A DNA stretch of 64,000 nucleotides, taken from positions 15,928,138-15,992,137 of the forward strand of contig OY783196.1 of assembly GCA_963678675.1 (NCBI GenBank), given 5' to 3'. The notes under the pieces were generated by a model. It was not told the DNA's origin and did not search any database. It saw only the letters and a list, made by a program, of their open reading frames with translations. This document shows positions 1-11,020 of the stretch, in pieces (the stretch's first letter is position 1; every line of letters begins with the position of its first letter). Both the position numbers and the translations under genes were made by a program. This stretch comes from Xiphydria camelus. Its lineage: Eukaryota > Arthropoda > Insecta > Hymenoptera > Xiphydriidae.

Positions 1-248
1 TTATATATATATATATAACACAAAAGGAATACTCATTATATTTACAATATTTTGTTTAACCAATTATTTACAATTATGCAGGATAAATTCATATATATAA
101 TATACCAAAAATAGTTTTAATTAGATTGTAAAGCCATATATATATATATAACAATATAGCACCAAACAGTTTACTTAAATTATACTTTTGTCTCACAAGT
201 CTGTCATCTTTATAATGTAAATAAAACTATTTTTGTTAAACAATATAT
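1..248. repeat. AT-rich 3' flank with short TA runs
   Basis: Short (TA)n runs lie near 3-16 and 137-150 in very AT-rich DNA downstream of the minus-strand YqaJ gene. I see no open frame of note. It could be the 3' untranslated region of that gene. Confidence 0.5.
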
Positions 249-1438
249 TCATAATTGTGACATTTGGTTGAAAATATCAGTCCCATTGAAAAGGCGCTTC
301 TGAATCGCTACGGAATTGTTGCTATCGTTGTCAATTTCTGGATGCATTATTCGATGCAGTTGTGGCAAATAATGATGAAAATAAAAGTACTCACACTTTA
401 AAGTGACGTTTTGTATGAATGATTCATTTCTATGAATGGGTACGCAACAACTGCCTAACGGTGACCAGATAAACAAATCACAAATATGCTGCCCACTTAA
501 ATACATTTGCATTTGACACTGCGTGTAGTACATGTGGCTTTCTTTTAATTGAATTGAATTACTTTTATATTGTAAGTAATTCACATTACATATTTGAGTC
601 GATTCAACTACTACAGGTTTGTCAGCGCAGCTTTTAGGGCATTTGAATTCCACTATTTTGATTATGGCACCATCCTGAATTACAACGCCATCAAGACTTG
701 CACATAACCATGGCTGTGAAACACTTGAAATCAATCCTACTTGTTTCACTTCTACATTATATAAAAGTTGGTAGCTCTCCTTAGCATTATTTTCATTTGC
801 AATTCCATATTGCGTAGCAACCGTGTTGAGTTTTATTTCGTGGAGCATTTGTGATAGTAAAGATTCAAAACTCCTTTTTCTTCTACATTTTATATCGTGT
901 ACATTTCTACTTGCTGAAATTCTTGTTCTTCGAGCTAAGAACCAATTTTTAGATTTGGATTGTTCAAGTATTTCACAACTTAAGTTAATAATGTCTTCTT
1001 CGGATAACATTATTTCATTTTTGTAGAAGTGTAGTAAATTGTCCGGAAGATTGTCAATTGCTTTGTATATTGTAAATTCTCTAGTCATTAAAAAAAGTTT
1101 TCCAAGCACACTCGACAATCTTCCAATTTAATATTTTCATCCACAGTTATAACCATACTCGACAATAAATCTTGTATGATCCTTTCGTCTTTACCTTTCA
1201 TCATTTCTGCACAAATTGATTTTAATGGAGACGGCTTCTCCAATTGTACAATACTGTTATAATCAATTTCTTCATTGCTACTGTACAATTGTCTTTCTTT
1301 CTCCCTAATTTCAAAAAAAAATTTACCCTTGCTGTATTTCTCTTTGCTTAGTTGACGAAAGCTGGGCTTACCCCATTGCTGCTCTTCATCCGTTTTGGAT
1401 ACACTTTCTTCATCTTCAATTACTCGATTTACATCAAT
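249..1438 (-). CDS. YqaJ-type viral recombinase/exonuclease-like protein, last exon, with one frameshift
   Basis: The exon opens at a polypyrimidine-AG acceptor (first base 1438) and ends at the stop near 249. The 1088-1438 part is open in the frame carried over from the upstream exon. At a run of seven T (minus strand, about 1090-1096) the frame shifts and the catalytic part continues for 289 codons. In that part an RxxRISAS motif (about residues 64-71), a glutamate in YGIANENNAKES (about 104-115), LDG (142-144), an E-x-K pair in EFKC (157-160) and QCQMQMY (200-206) match the YqaJ/lambda-exonuclease-like PD-(D/E)XK nuclease pattern. From family knowledge such proteins occur in arthropod DNA transposons, including ISL2EU elements, and the neighbourhood is transposon-rich. 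The shift could be a real indel, a pseudogene mark or a sequencing error. Confidence 0.72.
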
Positions 1439-1500
1439 CTGAAAAAGTATTAAGTTTATATCATATATTAGAAATTTATCATTATAAAATAGTAACGTAC

Positions 1501-1768
1501 GTTAATGAAATGTAAAAGATTATCAAAAACAGTGAGGAAGCGTACATTTAGCCTTACGGTGTAGGGCTCCGAAGAAACTGAAGCCTGCCGAATCACCTTC
1601 GCTTCAATTAAATAGCTTTGCCCATTTATCCTGAATTCTTCAACATTGATCACATGACCAGCTTTAACCAAAGCTTTCCCTTTCGGTTCCGTATTTGGTT
1701 GAAAGATGATGGAGTGTGATATTTTCTCGAAGCCGGTTCTCAAGATTGTGTCCATTGCACTAATAATC
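1501..1768 (-). CDS. Upstream exon of the YqaJ-type gene
   Basis: This stretch is bounded by a ttttttccag acceptor (exon starts at 1768) and a GTACGT donor (exon ends at 1501). It is open and joins the next exon (from 1438) in phase 0. The peptide, with FRINGQSYLIEAKVIRQ and SSEPYTVRLNV, resembles the beta-rich segment that precedes the nuclease domain, often with a SWIM-type finger, in transposon-associated YqaJ proteins. No SWIM cysteines are visible here. The splice assignment is my inference from site quality and phase. A further upstream exon may end at the AAAAAG/GTAAGT donor near 1990. Confidence 0.5.
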
Positions 1769-2510
1769 CTGGAAAAAATATTTAATGACTAAATTTTAGA
1801 CTTCCTTTCTCCAAATTTATAAAATAAATTATTCCAAATCGTCTTCATTCCTTCTCAAAGTAATTTCATAAAACTTCATGATTAGAATTTTTAATTATGT
1901 CAATTTCGCAATCCAACGTTTACGTTTTCATAACCTCTAAATTTGTAGTATTATGCTAAATACTCAAACAATTGAATATCGAACTTACCTTTTTCCAGTC
2001 GAATTGATAAATATTCTTACATCACAAAGTATTGCCTTCAAAAACTAATTGTATTGCACTAAAATCAACGATTATTCTTCAATTTGCACTCCTTTGCCAT
2101 ACAGTAGACGTATTATCTAGCTGGGAAAATCGCCACATTTTGTTATACCAACAGATGTCGCGACGTGTAACGCACACAGCGAATAGCCGAGTGCTCATTC
2201 TTAGTAGCGTGGTATACGCATGCGCTGTTCGAAAGTCGTATCTGAAATCATAACCTAAATGTTTAGTGTAATGTACTACGCTTGCACTTGAGATGCGTGA
2301 GTATATTATTTAAATGAAATACAATATAGAAAAAAGTATTAGTGCGGTTATCAGAATCGATAATTATTGCAAGTTGTAACTTTGCATTCCGTGTATATAC
2401 CAATCGCGTGTCAGCTGCTCTTCTATTGGTTGAGAGTAAGACGTAAGCCGTAAAATTCCAACGTGTGACGGAAACCCTACTGCTTGCTGTTACTGCTTAC
2501 TGTTGCTGCA
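1769..2510. other. Intergenic or upstream intron sequence of the YqaJ gene
   Basis: The stretch holds a strong candidate donor near 1990 (minus strand) and otherwise no open frame I can support. From 2470 it contains repeats of the word GTTACTGCTTAC, also seen at 18290-18305 on the other side of Gypsy-1. This fits one genomic site split by the retroelement. Confidence 0.4.
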
Positions 2511-2514
2511 CTTT
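2511..2514. repeat. Target-site duplication CTTT, left of Gypsy-1
   Basis: CTTT directly precedes the TG of the 5' LTR and is repeated at 18239-18242 directly after the CA of the 3' LTR. A 4-bp duplication is normal for Ty3/Gypsy integration. Confidence 0.75.
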
Positions 2515-2849
2515 TGTCGCGTACGCAACTAGACTCGATTCGGAATCGATATAAGGTTTGTTCCAACCGAGCAGAAAACCGTACATGAACGGTACCGGGC
2601 ATGCGCAGTAGAGAAATTCTGTTCCAACCGTACGCTGGACGGTCCCTGTACGATGTTGTGCGGCGTTCCAACCACCGCTGGGATCGTGTGTGGAACGGTT
2701 CCTGTACCGTCCATCCGATGCTTGGTCCTGATCGTGAACTGTGTGGACTGACATGCGCACTACGGCGATTAGTTTGCCTGGCGCGGTTATTTAAATACTT
2801 TTGAGAGTTGACGTTTTCTATCTCCGTATTTTTGTTGCAAGTTATTAAA

Positions 2850-2961
2850 ATGACGTCTAACGAAGGCGATAGTGATGTGTCGGATATATCGGATATGTCC
2901 GACACAAGTGACGATGATATTGAATTATACGAAAATAGGGTTAGAAACCAGGATTATTTAG
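2850..2961 (+). CDS. Short acidic first exon inside the 3.6-kb element
   Basis: An ATG at 2850 opens 37 codons rich in Ser and Asp (DVSDISDMSDTSDDD) and runs into a strong GGTAAGT donor at 2961/2962. The repeated S-D pattern and the clean donor suggest a first exon of an element-encoded protein. I cannot find the following exon, so the rest of the gene is probably deleted. Part of the region is also open on the minus strand, but without splice signals. Confidence 0.4.
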
Positions 2962-3089
2962 GTAAGTGACAGATTGAGGTTAAGTGTAGAAAATCTTTGT
3001 TGGAAAACTGATAGAAAATCATTCAATTTGATTGAAAGACTATAACGAAGGTGGATTAAATTTGATTTGATGAGATAGAAGTTTCTGCA

Positions 3090-4600
3090 CAAATTATGCT
3101 CCGGGAGTTGCCACGTCGAGCATACCTACCAAGAAGGAAGAATAAGGCCTAGGAAGAATCCCCCGAGGAATCGATGGAAACAAAGTAAAGGAACGGGAAA
3201 AAAGGGAGGCGGAACAATAGCGAGGAGGTGGATGCCGGTACGACTAGTTAGGTATCCGCCAGGCACACTAACAAGGTTGGTCTATCCAGTTTGACATTTA
3301 AGGTTAAGTTTCCTGTCAGTTCCCTGCCAGTTCACCCGCGTACCGACAAAAGAGGAAGAAGGCTCTAAAAGGGAGAAACAAACCGAGAAGGGGAAAGAGA
3401 AGCTAAAGGAATGTATTCTGGAAGGAATAAGAAAGAAGCAATCAACTGAGGGACGAGAGTGTCGGCGCGGAAGCTTTGCTGAACGCACCGGCAAGGAGGG
3501 GAACGCTTACGAGCAACCAAAAGGGAAAACCAAATATGGAACAAGATATCAGTATAAAGGTAGATCGTACTAATCCAACTAGGTAAGGATCGCAACAAGA
3601 AGACGTGAGATTTCCTCAGGAAACGTCGTGCCGAGCGTATCTGCTGAATAGGAAAAATTCTCCAAGGAATCGAAGAAATGAAGTATCGACATAAACGACT
3701 AAAAAGGGTTCCAGAACAATAGCGAGGAGGAGGTGGAAGCCGGAACGACCAGTCCCTCGCCAGACATACTAACAACAAGTCCACCCACGTGTCAGTCATG
3801 CGCGAGCAATGCATGGGATACTCGATGAGGAACTGGAATCTTATGAAAAGAAAAGTAGAGGTAATCGGTGGCTGTAGTCGGCAGCTATTAAGGTAATTAT
3901 AAGACTCCCAAGCAGAGCAGGCATGGCAAGCGAGATAGAAATTGGCCAGACGAGTGAGACGCACCGGGAGCGTTACCGGTCGTGTCGACAAAGGAGGGAG
4001 AAGACTTAAAAAGAGAGAAGCACCCTGGGAAGGGGAAACAGAAGCCACAGAGAATGTATCCTGGAAGGAATAAGGAATAAACAACCAGATAAAGGGAAGA
4101 GAGTGTTGGCTTGACGTGCCGGCAAGGAGGAAGACACCGATAAAGGAATCAGGTGGAAGAAATAACCAATCAGAGAATAGGATATCAATTTAAAGGTAAG
4201 TCGTGCTAATTTAATCAGTTAACTAACGCAAGAACAGGACGATAGATTGCTCTGGGAGACGCCACGCTATGCGTACCTGAGATAAAGGAAGAATACCCTG
4301 AGGAATCGAAGGAATTAAAGTTGACGGACTGGAATGGGAGCTAGAATAATAGCGAGGATGAGGTGGAAGAAATAAGGGATAAGCATGTAACCGACCAAGT
4401 AAGTAACATGACGCGAAAGCTAACAAAAGCCCGTAGGTAGAGAACGAGAACCGGAGTAAACGCGAGAGGCTCCACGGGAAGGATGGAGCAAAGGATGCGA
4501 GACGCAATGGTTCGTAGGAAGGTAACGAAGAAGAAGAGCTCCAACTTTGAAGATGCATTCGGACTCCCATTGGCGTCAGGAAGGAAATGAAATGGACTAA
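3090..4600. repeat. Degenerate tandem repeat, about 0.55-0.65 kb unit, three copies
   Basis: Recurring blocks mark the units. A GTTGCCACGTCGAGC-like block lies near 3110, 3620 and 4260. AACAATAGCGAGGAGG lies near 3212 and 3716, and AATAATAGCGAGGATG near 4345. A purine-rich block ending GGAAGGAATAAG lies near 3419 and 4061. The copies are diverged and no long frame is shared. Minus-strand open frames over this region are serine/leucine-rich artefacts of the purine-rich plus strand. Confidence 0.65.
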
Positions 4601-4619
4601 GTAGACAACGCGTAGGGGG

Positions 4620-4990
4620 AATTAATGAAGTGAAATAACAGCAATACCAATTTATACCTACTGAAAAATTGTAAAACCTATTTCATCTTTGTTAAAACTG
4701 CGTAATTTGTTTCAGATGCAGGCGGTTGGTGATCAGAAGAAAAAAATTCAAATTGGCAATTGATGGAAGGAAGACATATCGAAATGGACAGGCCAGAAGG
4801 AGATCCAGACTGAGCCATACATGGAAAAAAAGGATATTTCTCGATTGAGGTAAGACATTTATGAAATGAGATTGCAGCAATACCAACCTATACCGATTGA
4901 ATGATCGTGACATCTATTGTCTTTGTTAATAGGAAGAGCATGTGGGCTTGACAACCAGCACTGCAGGAGAACTTGGAAGTCGAGGACGAG
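4620..4990. repeat. Short diverged duplication of about 230 bp
   Basis: GCAGCAATACCAACCTATACC near 4868 echoes CAGCAATACCAATTTATACC near 4640, each followed by a similar CTTTGTTAA word. This is an old tandem duplication with no gene. Confidence 0.45.
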
Positions 4991-5466
4991 GGAGATTAAC
5001 GTGGCATACCAACAGACTTGCGTGTGCAAATTGATGTGTTTCTTTAATTTCATGACGAATGGAAGCGTACAAATTATATTTATTTTTATAGTAGTTGGTA
5101 AAATACTCTTAAAATACTTAAACTTATGTGGCATTCCATGTCAACTTTTAGTAGTAGAAACTTTTGGGTCTCCGATTTAGTTGCTCATTTTTTTCCAAGT
5201 ATCTTTAATCAATATAAAAACTGGCCTAAATTTTCAGAACGATTCCATAAATCGTTGAGCTGTTATTATTGTTTTTTCATCACGATTTACGGCTTCAATT
5301 AACAAAATATGGAAGAAATGATCCATATGAAATATTTGTATTTTTTGGTGATTTCGAAAAAAAATGTATTTCTTTATATTGCGTTTTTTTTATTGAAAAT
5401 GGGAATAAAAAGTGTTGTATCTCAAAACCGACATTTCTAATTTTCATGATTTTTTACCCTACATTT

Positions 5467-5929
5467 CAACATCTTTTACGGTAATTTACGGAGAGCACTT
5501 AGAAAGTGGGGCCTCCCATATACATTTGTTAATGAATTTTTTAGTGATTTGAAATGTCAGAATTATCTTTATTCATGCTAGCTTATAATGGATTTTTTTT
5601 GCCCTGCTAAAATGTAATTCCAATACATGATTTTATAAAATTGTACATTTGTTATTAATATGACAGATCGAATTATGAAATATGTAGTCCTATAAATATG
5701 GGCCTTTTAAGTATCTAAAAATGTCTGATGCTTTAGTATGTTTATGGTAGTATATTGCATTAGTATTCGATTCTCGCTGAGAACCGAACTCGCTTAGAAA
5801 ACATCTATTTTAAGATAGCATGAATAAAGTCCATTCTGACATTTCAAATGAGTAAAAAAATTAATTAAAGAATGTCTATGGGAGGCCCCACTTTCTAAGT
5901 GCTTTCGAAATTATCGTAAAAGATGTTGA
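5467..5929. mobile_element. MITE with about 110-bp inverted ends
   Basis: The left arm, CAACATCTTTTACGGTAATTT then GCACTTAGAAAGTGGGGCC, is mirrored at 5810-5929. The arms include GAAATGTCAGAAT near 5551 and its complement near 5840. The element lies inside the 3.6-kb transposon, so it is younger than it or was carried with it. It has no coding potential. Confidence 0.75.
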
Positions 5930-6479
5930 GACTTCACGCAACTTGCAAATGACAGAAAATGTCAACTGAAATAGCGTGATATAAGCAAGAGAACACCGTG
6001 CTCACCGCGTCGTGGGTTAGACACGACTGACCGATTCACGAACGATCCCAAAACCGTTCCAACTGCTCTTGCCAGTTACCAGCAGTGCAAACATCGCGCC
6101 TGCGCATTAAACCAATCCCACCAGTTCCGTGACAGTTCCAGAACCGTACAGGAATCGTCGGTTGGAACAAACCTATAACCTTCGATAGTTCTAGGATTTG
6201 ATGGCGGTAAAACCCAAATATCAAACGGTTCTGAATGCTGAGAAATAATGTACGGGTGAATTCCACGGGAAGAAATACGTATCGAATATTAGGGTACCGG
6301 CAACTGCGAGATTTATAAACTTCCTGCCGCCGCGAGTTCGGTTTGCGAGACTATCAACAACTAGGCATAAACACCTTCTTCCGTTTCGGGGACTGAGTTT
6401 TGGCGACTCGAGAAATCGTAAACGATATCGCGTAGCTCTTCTGATTTGTAAACGAGTCCGCCGAATTCGCCCTCCCAGT

Positions 6480-7200
6480 AAACACGGCATTGTTACAGCA
6501 ATGTAACCGCAATGTAACCCAATGTAACAAGTAACATCACCGGTAACTTACATGTAACTTACATGTAATTTGTTATTTCCCACTCAGTAATGTTACCATG
6601 TTATGTAACATGTGTTGCATAACTGTTACAATTCAGTTATGTTGCCCGTACGTTATGTAACGTAACTGAAATGTAACAATAACATAAATATGTTACATCA
6701 CGTGTATTACATAACCGTTACATTATCGTAATGTTCCTTGAATGTTGCACAACACCCTCAGGAAGGTATCGTATTGGTAACCGTGGTGTAACTCTTATAT
6801 ACCGGTCTTGTAACGAGTATATATCCTTGTAATACAACAATGAAGTGAATAGTTATGCTGCTGTAACATTACGTTGACGTAATGATTACATAACAACTAA
6901 TGTAACTGTTATTATTTGGGGTTACATAACGGCTGACGTAAGTGTAATGTTACAGTAACTTTGACGATTATATCACACTTAATATTACTGTAATATTCCT
7001 GTGATATGAACAATAATTGTTCATATCAATTATTGACAAACCTGTAATGTAACTTTTATGCAGAAAGTATTATATTTATGCGCATGTTTCAATGTTACAT
7101 GCACGTATATAAATTGTTCTTTCATAGGTGATATACGTGTATGTTCCATTAACCTGTACATAAATATAAAACTTCTTGCATGAAAGTTACGTTACAGATT
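6480..7200. repeat. Left subterminal TGTTAC/GTAACA array of Ens-1
   Basis: GTAACA, TGTTAC and close variants (ATGTAAC, GTTACAT) recur in both orientations throughout the first 0.7 kb, for example at 6490-6560 and 6590-6720. CACTA-type elements typically bind their accessory protein at such subterminal repeats. Here the words are unusually dense and often palindromic pairs. Confidence 0.85.
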
Positions 7201-7984
7201 CGTCAATATCAAGATAATATATAACTATTATCTTCATATTTTGAATACAACTGGGTGCCTATTTCAGGTTGTAAAAGGTATAGATTAATATAAATTTAAA
7301 TTGAAGCCATAATAAATTAAAGTTCTTTATTCAATCGTAACAAATTATTGCAATAGTATTTAATACATTATTCCTAATATGATATTTTAATAGGAACATC
7401 TTTGTGTTTTTTGCAAACTTTGCTGGTCGACTAGATACAATATATATGCACATTAACGTATTAACTAATCGACTAGATAACAGAGGTGACCAAACGTATT
7501 AAGAGTACTTTATATACTAGATGATAATAGAAAAATACTAACTGTGTATGAGGTACTGTAGCTCAATACATATTGCACCATGTGATACATGAAATAGTCT
7601 ATACTTGTGCCCGTAGCTTTGCCGATATCGAAGTGACACTTAACTGCTTTAAAGACGCGTAGGTTAGCTTAAAGAATAAATAAGCTTTTAAACGGGAGAG
7701 TACTTTCAGTCCGTAAAAAAAATATTTTTTTTTGTTAATACGCAATGTCCGTTCTCGATGAAATTTGATTAAAAATGTAAAAAAAATACATAAATTCGTC
7801 TAGAACGGACGTTTTGTGTATTGAACAATTTCAATAATTTAAATAAAAGTCGTCCAAAAAAGTGATATGAAGAAGTTACAGCGACGAGAGCAAGATTTGT
7901 TCTAAATTGTAAAAAATATTCTGAGGAATGGTGATTACTGTCGCGAACTGACATTTTCCGTGTTGCGCAGCTGCAGGGAGTGGT
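7200..7984. other. AT-rich interior of Ens-1, 3' side of the genes
   Basis: The sequence between the left array and the DUF4806-like stop codon has no supported open frame. It presumably holds the 3' untranslated region and polyadenylation signals (AATAAA words near 7310 and 7677 occur in the wrong or unassigned context). Confidence 0.3.
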
Positions 7985-8133
7985 TCATGCGGCTTTGAAA
8001 TCCTGGCTACGAGCTGCCGTACGCTTTTTCCCTGCTTCTCGGGTGGCCCGCTGTTTAGCAAATCGGAACCAATCCGAGACGGTTTCTTCGAAGTAAATTT
8101 CCTTTAATGCCGGATGTTGCTCCAAAATCGCTT
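7985..8133 (-). CDS. DUF4806-like protein, last exon (Ens-1)
   Basis: The exon starts at 8133 after a TTTGTATGCAG acceptor and ends with a TGA at 7985-7987. It completes a split codon with the previous exon, and the frame runs uninterrupted to the stop. The peptide holds an ILEQHPALKE helix followed by a basic tail (ATREAGKKRTAARSQ), the shape of the C-terminal end of DUF4806 proteins as I know them. The nucleic-acid-binding tail suits a transposon accessory protein. Confidence 0.6.
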
Positions 8134-8225
8134 CTGCATACAAATAATAATATTAAAATTTAGATTTTAAAATTCTAGTTATCTTTTTCGCAATCGTTCG
8201 TGCCTATCTGTAAGTAATTACTCAC

Positions 8226-8385
8226 CTTTGATACATTTCGTGAGCTGAAGTTCTTCGATGCAAAAGTTTTCTTTCCGGCCTTTCCAGGAGCACAGTTGTG
8301 CGCACTGATTTGTAAATATCTTTTGTAGTATCCTCATCGTGTCCTCGCGTGCGGTACGGCCTCCGACCTTTCGTACAAATTGAGC
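8226..8385 (-). CDS. DUF4806-like protein, core exon (Ens-1)
   Basis: The exon is flanked by a CTTCGCAG acceptor (first base 8385) and a GTGAGT donor after 8226. Its 53 codons include KVGGRTAREDTMRILQ, FTNQCAQLCSWKGRKENF and ELQLTKCI, the order of signatures typical of DUF4806: a glycine pair, a leucine-rich helix, a W-x-G-R block and a final hydrophobic strand. It continues the frame of the preceding exon (phase 0) and enters the next in phase 1 without a stop. DUF4806 has no established biochemical function that I know of. Confidence 0.65.
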
Positions 8386-8527
8386 CTGCGAAGGATAATT
8401 TATAGAGCAATTTAGTTTAAAAAAATTTTTAAGCAGTCTAAAAAAAAGAGAAGAAATGTGGAGGCAGAGATTCTAAATATAAAAAAGATTAATAACAGTA
8501 CATATAAATGAGGTAATTGTAACTTAC

Positions 8528-8730
8528 GAATATCGTTGCAAATTCCGGATTGCCTCGGATTTTCTCGTCAAATTGCTGGATTTCGGTGATCGATTTTAGC
8601 GGCAGATGAGATTTTATGATGTCCATCGAGTCTGAGGATCCAGGTAGCTGTCTGCGATCGAGTTTCTGAGAAATCTCTCGAACTTGCACTTGCAGCGATG
8701 CAAGCATCCTTATAATAATTCTCTGATTCT
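8528..8730 (-). CDS. DUF4806-like protein, upstream exon (Ens-1)
   Basis: The exon runs from a TCTGATGCAG acceptor (first base 8730) to a GTAAGTT donor after 8528. The peptide has a heptad-like segment (MLASLQVQVREISQKL) then LPLKSITEIQQFDEKI, the N-terminal part of a DUF4806 domain (LPL...F...L). It joins the core exon in phase 0. An ATG at 8707 could start translation here, but the acceptor upstream suggests at least one more 5' exon that I could not place with confidence. Confidence 0.58.
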
Positions 8731-8806
8731 CTGCATCAGAACAGGGAATATAAAATCGAGATCTTTTTATACATGGCCCTACTAAATGTCTACCAGACTA
8801 TCCAAA

Positions 8807-10051
8807 TCAATTCCACCTCAACGACAGTAACATTAGCGACGCAGCATTCAGCTGTTCTTTTGAGAATCCACTGACACCTGGGAATTGTATCCACAATTTA
8901 ATAAGTCGCTTTACAATCCCTAAGCATACAAGATGCATGTAATCTAACGCGACCTGGGATACCAAACCTAGATTAAGTTGCAGTAAATTGGACACGCCCT
9001 TATGATGCTCGGGCTGCAGTTGGCGTCGAAACGAATCATCGGTCCTTAGAAGACAATCAATTTCCGGAAAAGTAACGCGGCCGCGCACATATTCGCCTTC
9101 CTGAGTGCATTTTGGACAAGAAAAGTACGCGTTGTGACCTTTAGTGTAAGTAATAAAAGCCTTGGCGGGAGCATCACAAACAATAGCCTTAATACTTACT
9201 CGAAAGTAGGAACCTTCAATATCAAGGCCATTTTTTGTAAGTTCCAGCATTTCAGTAATAAATTCGTTGAGAAAAAGGTTAGCATCATCAGGTTTATTAG
9301 CACCATAATGTATGCCAACAGCAAAAGGCTCAGTGCAGAAGTTCGTTGAAATTGATGCCAGAATTGGCCAAAACTGCCCTCGTGAACTTTTAAATAGCGG
9401 CAAACCGTCACAATTTATATTTATTTCGACGAAATTCGAAATAATATTGAAATATTTCTTTATTGAACGTTTCAGTCCGGCTATCAATCCAAAATGCACG
9501 TACTCGCCACCGTTTAACAATACAATATCCATTGACGGATTTCGAGGTGTTTTCAAAAGCGTGCGAACATCCGCGGGTACACTAGTGTTACCGTGTTTAC
9601 GAAGAATTGTTAACAGACTGTTTACATGTGTGTGTAATACGTCATTTTGTATAGCCCAACAACGTAAATCGTAATTTAAACTCGCGTTGGTCTCACAAGC
9701 AACTTCATTATCTAATTCGATTAAACTTTCATTACTTGAATTGTCTGATAAATCTGAACAAATATTCTCTGGTACATTTTGCTGAGAATCAATACGCATG
9801 GACTTATTAGGTTCAATTATCAACTGTTCATGAGTATCAACTTTATCATTCGTGGGAATAGCACCACACGCAGTAAACGAGGTGGAAGGCTGCTCGTTAT
9901 CGTTGATTATTGGTTTGGTATGGCAATCGGAAACTACAGACACCGTACGAGAAACTGATAGCTGATTAGAAAATTTACTGTGCCGTACGATCTCTGCACG
10001 GATTAATTGATTTCTTCTCCGCTTTGATATAGAAGCAATATCTTTTGGCAT
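8807..10051 (-). CDS. Tnp2-like transposase of Ens-1 (C-terminally short)
   Basis: 414 codons from an ATG. The N-terminus is basic (SKRRRNQLIRAEIVRH), followed by a low-complexity acidic/serine linker to about residue 125. The core has CDGLPLFKSS (D215), FWPIL (228-231), VCDAPAKA (D293), a CPKC pair (C312, C315) and LDYMHLVCLGI (D370). The same motifs occur in the same order in the transposase of Ens-2, and the FWPIL...CDAPA...C-x-x-C order resembles Tnp2/Transposase_21 proteins of CACTA elements. I infer these aspartates to be catalytic. It stops about 130 residues before the Ens-2 homologue would, either by truncation or because a downstream exon follows a weak donor near 8818. Confidence 0.78.
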   Translation of the reverse strand: MPKDIASISKRRRNQLIRAEIVRHSKFSNQLSVSRTVSVVSDCHTKPIINDNEQPSTSFTACGAIPTNDKVDTHEQLIIEPNKSMRIDSQQNVPENICSDLSDNSSNESLIELDNEVACETNASLNYDLRCWAIQNDVLHTHVNSLLTILRKHGNTSVPADVRTLLKTPRNPSMDIVLLNGGEYVHFGLIAGLKRSIKKYFNIISNFVEININCDGLPLFKSSRGQFWPILASISTNFCTEPFAVGIHYGANKPDDANLFLNEFITEMLELTKNGLDIEGSYFRVSIKAIVCDAPAKAFITYTKGHNAYFSCPKCTQEGEYVRGRVTFPEIDCLLRTDDSFRRQLQPEHHKGVSNLLQLNLGLVSQVALDYMHLVCLGIVKRLIKLWIQFPGVSGFSKEQLNAASLMLLSLRWN

Positions 10052-11020
10052 TTTGTGGAAAGTTAAATTTTAATTTTGAAAACATTGAAAATAATTACAG
10101 TAGATTTCCAGATTATCAGAGCGATTAGTTATTTCAAAATTATAAACGGATGGATATTTACTGCAGGAGAATAAAACAAAGAGGATTCAAAATGCTTTTC
10201 AACGCGCGTTCCAGTAAACTGCAAGGTTAACAGAAATTTATTTATTTATTTGTTAATTATTCATTAATTTATTTACTGCGATGATTTATTTATTACATAT
10301 CTACCAGGGTTTGAAATTATTAGAAAGACTAACGAGTCAAAGTTTAAGCCAATACGAGTCGAGGAGCTCAGAAAATAAAAAAACTGTTAATATACCAAAA
10401 CTAAAAATAAAACCGATTTTTCATCTAATTTAATGAGGAGACGTTTTTTTTTAATCAGTGAAATAGAAACAATTCCTTCGGTGGCTCTGATCATCAAAGA
10501 TCATGAGAAAAGTGGAGACGTACCAACAGGGCAAAAGTCATTGGAATAAAAATTCTTACCTGAATACGTCGTCCAAATCAAGAGCACTTGGTCACCGTCC
10601 TCTTCGCAGCGTTATTCCAGCACACTTCCAAACTGAGAGATTTCCTCACTCGATTATTCGCGTACACTTTACGGCGTCTCTGTTAGGATCTTCGATTGGC
10701 AATGAATGAGGCCCGTGATGCTTCGTGGTGGATACAACGATACACTCGACTGAAATAATATACATATGTTTTGTTAAATTCTAATTAATATAACATGAAT
10801 AATGAGGAACAGCAAACTATCGCTTAGTATCATTTCTTTTCTCGTGTCACATTATGCTAACTGTAATCTACATTAGATAAAGCTAATAATTCATTATTAA
10901 ATAGTATAATTACCTTTTGAAAGGAAGGAAAGGAAGAGCACTTTATTCGCACTGCTCGACTGCACAGAGCAAAAGACTAGAACAGACTGACCAGGCGCGC
11001 GGCGTGCTCGACGCTCTCAA
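10052..11020. other. 5' flank of the Ens-1 transposase
   Basis: AT-rich DNA upstream of the minus-strand transposase start. A CAG/GTAAGA donor on the minus strand near 10557 and a TTATTTCAG acceptor near 10758 frame a possible non-coding or decayed exon: frames between them carry stops. No gene can be supported. Confidence 0.3.

Larger units (their letters stand above)
2554..6174. mobile_element. 3.6-kb DNA transposon nested in the 5' LTR
   Basis: The ends are inverted repeats, AGGTTTGTTCCAACC on the left and its complement on the right. The empty site exists in the 3' LTR (GATATAACCTTCG near 17604). The duplication is ATA if the ends are A..T, or TATAA if they are GG..CC; the sequence cannot decide. 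Subterminal DNA is rich in GTTCC/GGAAC words on both sides. The interior has one short coding exon, a degenerate 0.6-kb tandem repeat and a MITE, but no transposase. A PIF/Harbinger relative is possible but unproven. Confidence 0.8.

Noticed and set aside
3282..4570. Several minus-strand frames of 60-240 residues rich in Ser, Leu and Phe
   Set aside because: They are the reverse of a purine-rich tandem repeat, overlap each other in different frames and do not keep frame between repeat units.
8730..8820. Fusion of the Ens-1 transposase to the DUF4806-like exons by splicing
   Set aside because: The only nearby donor is weak, and the phase it would give puts the DUF4806-like exon in the wrong frame.
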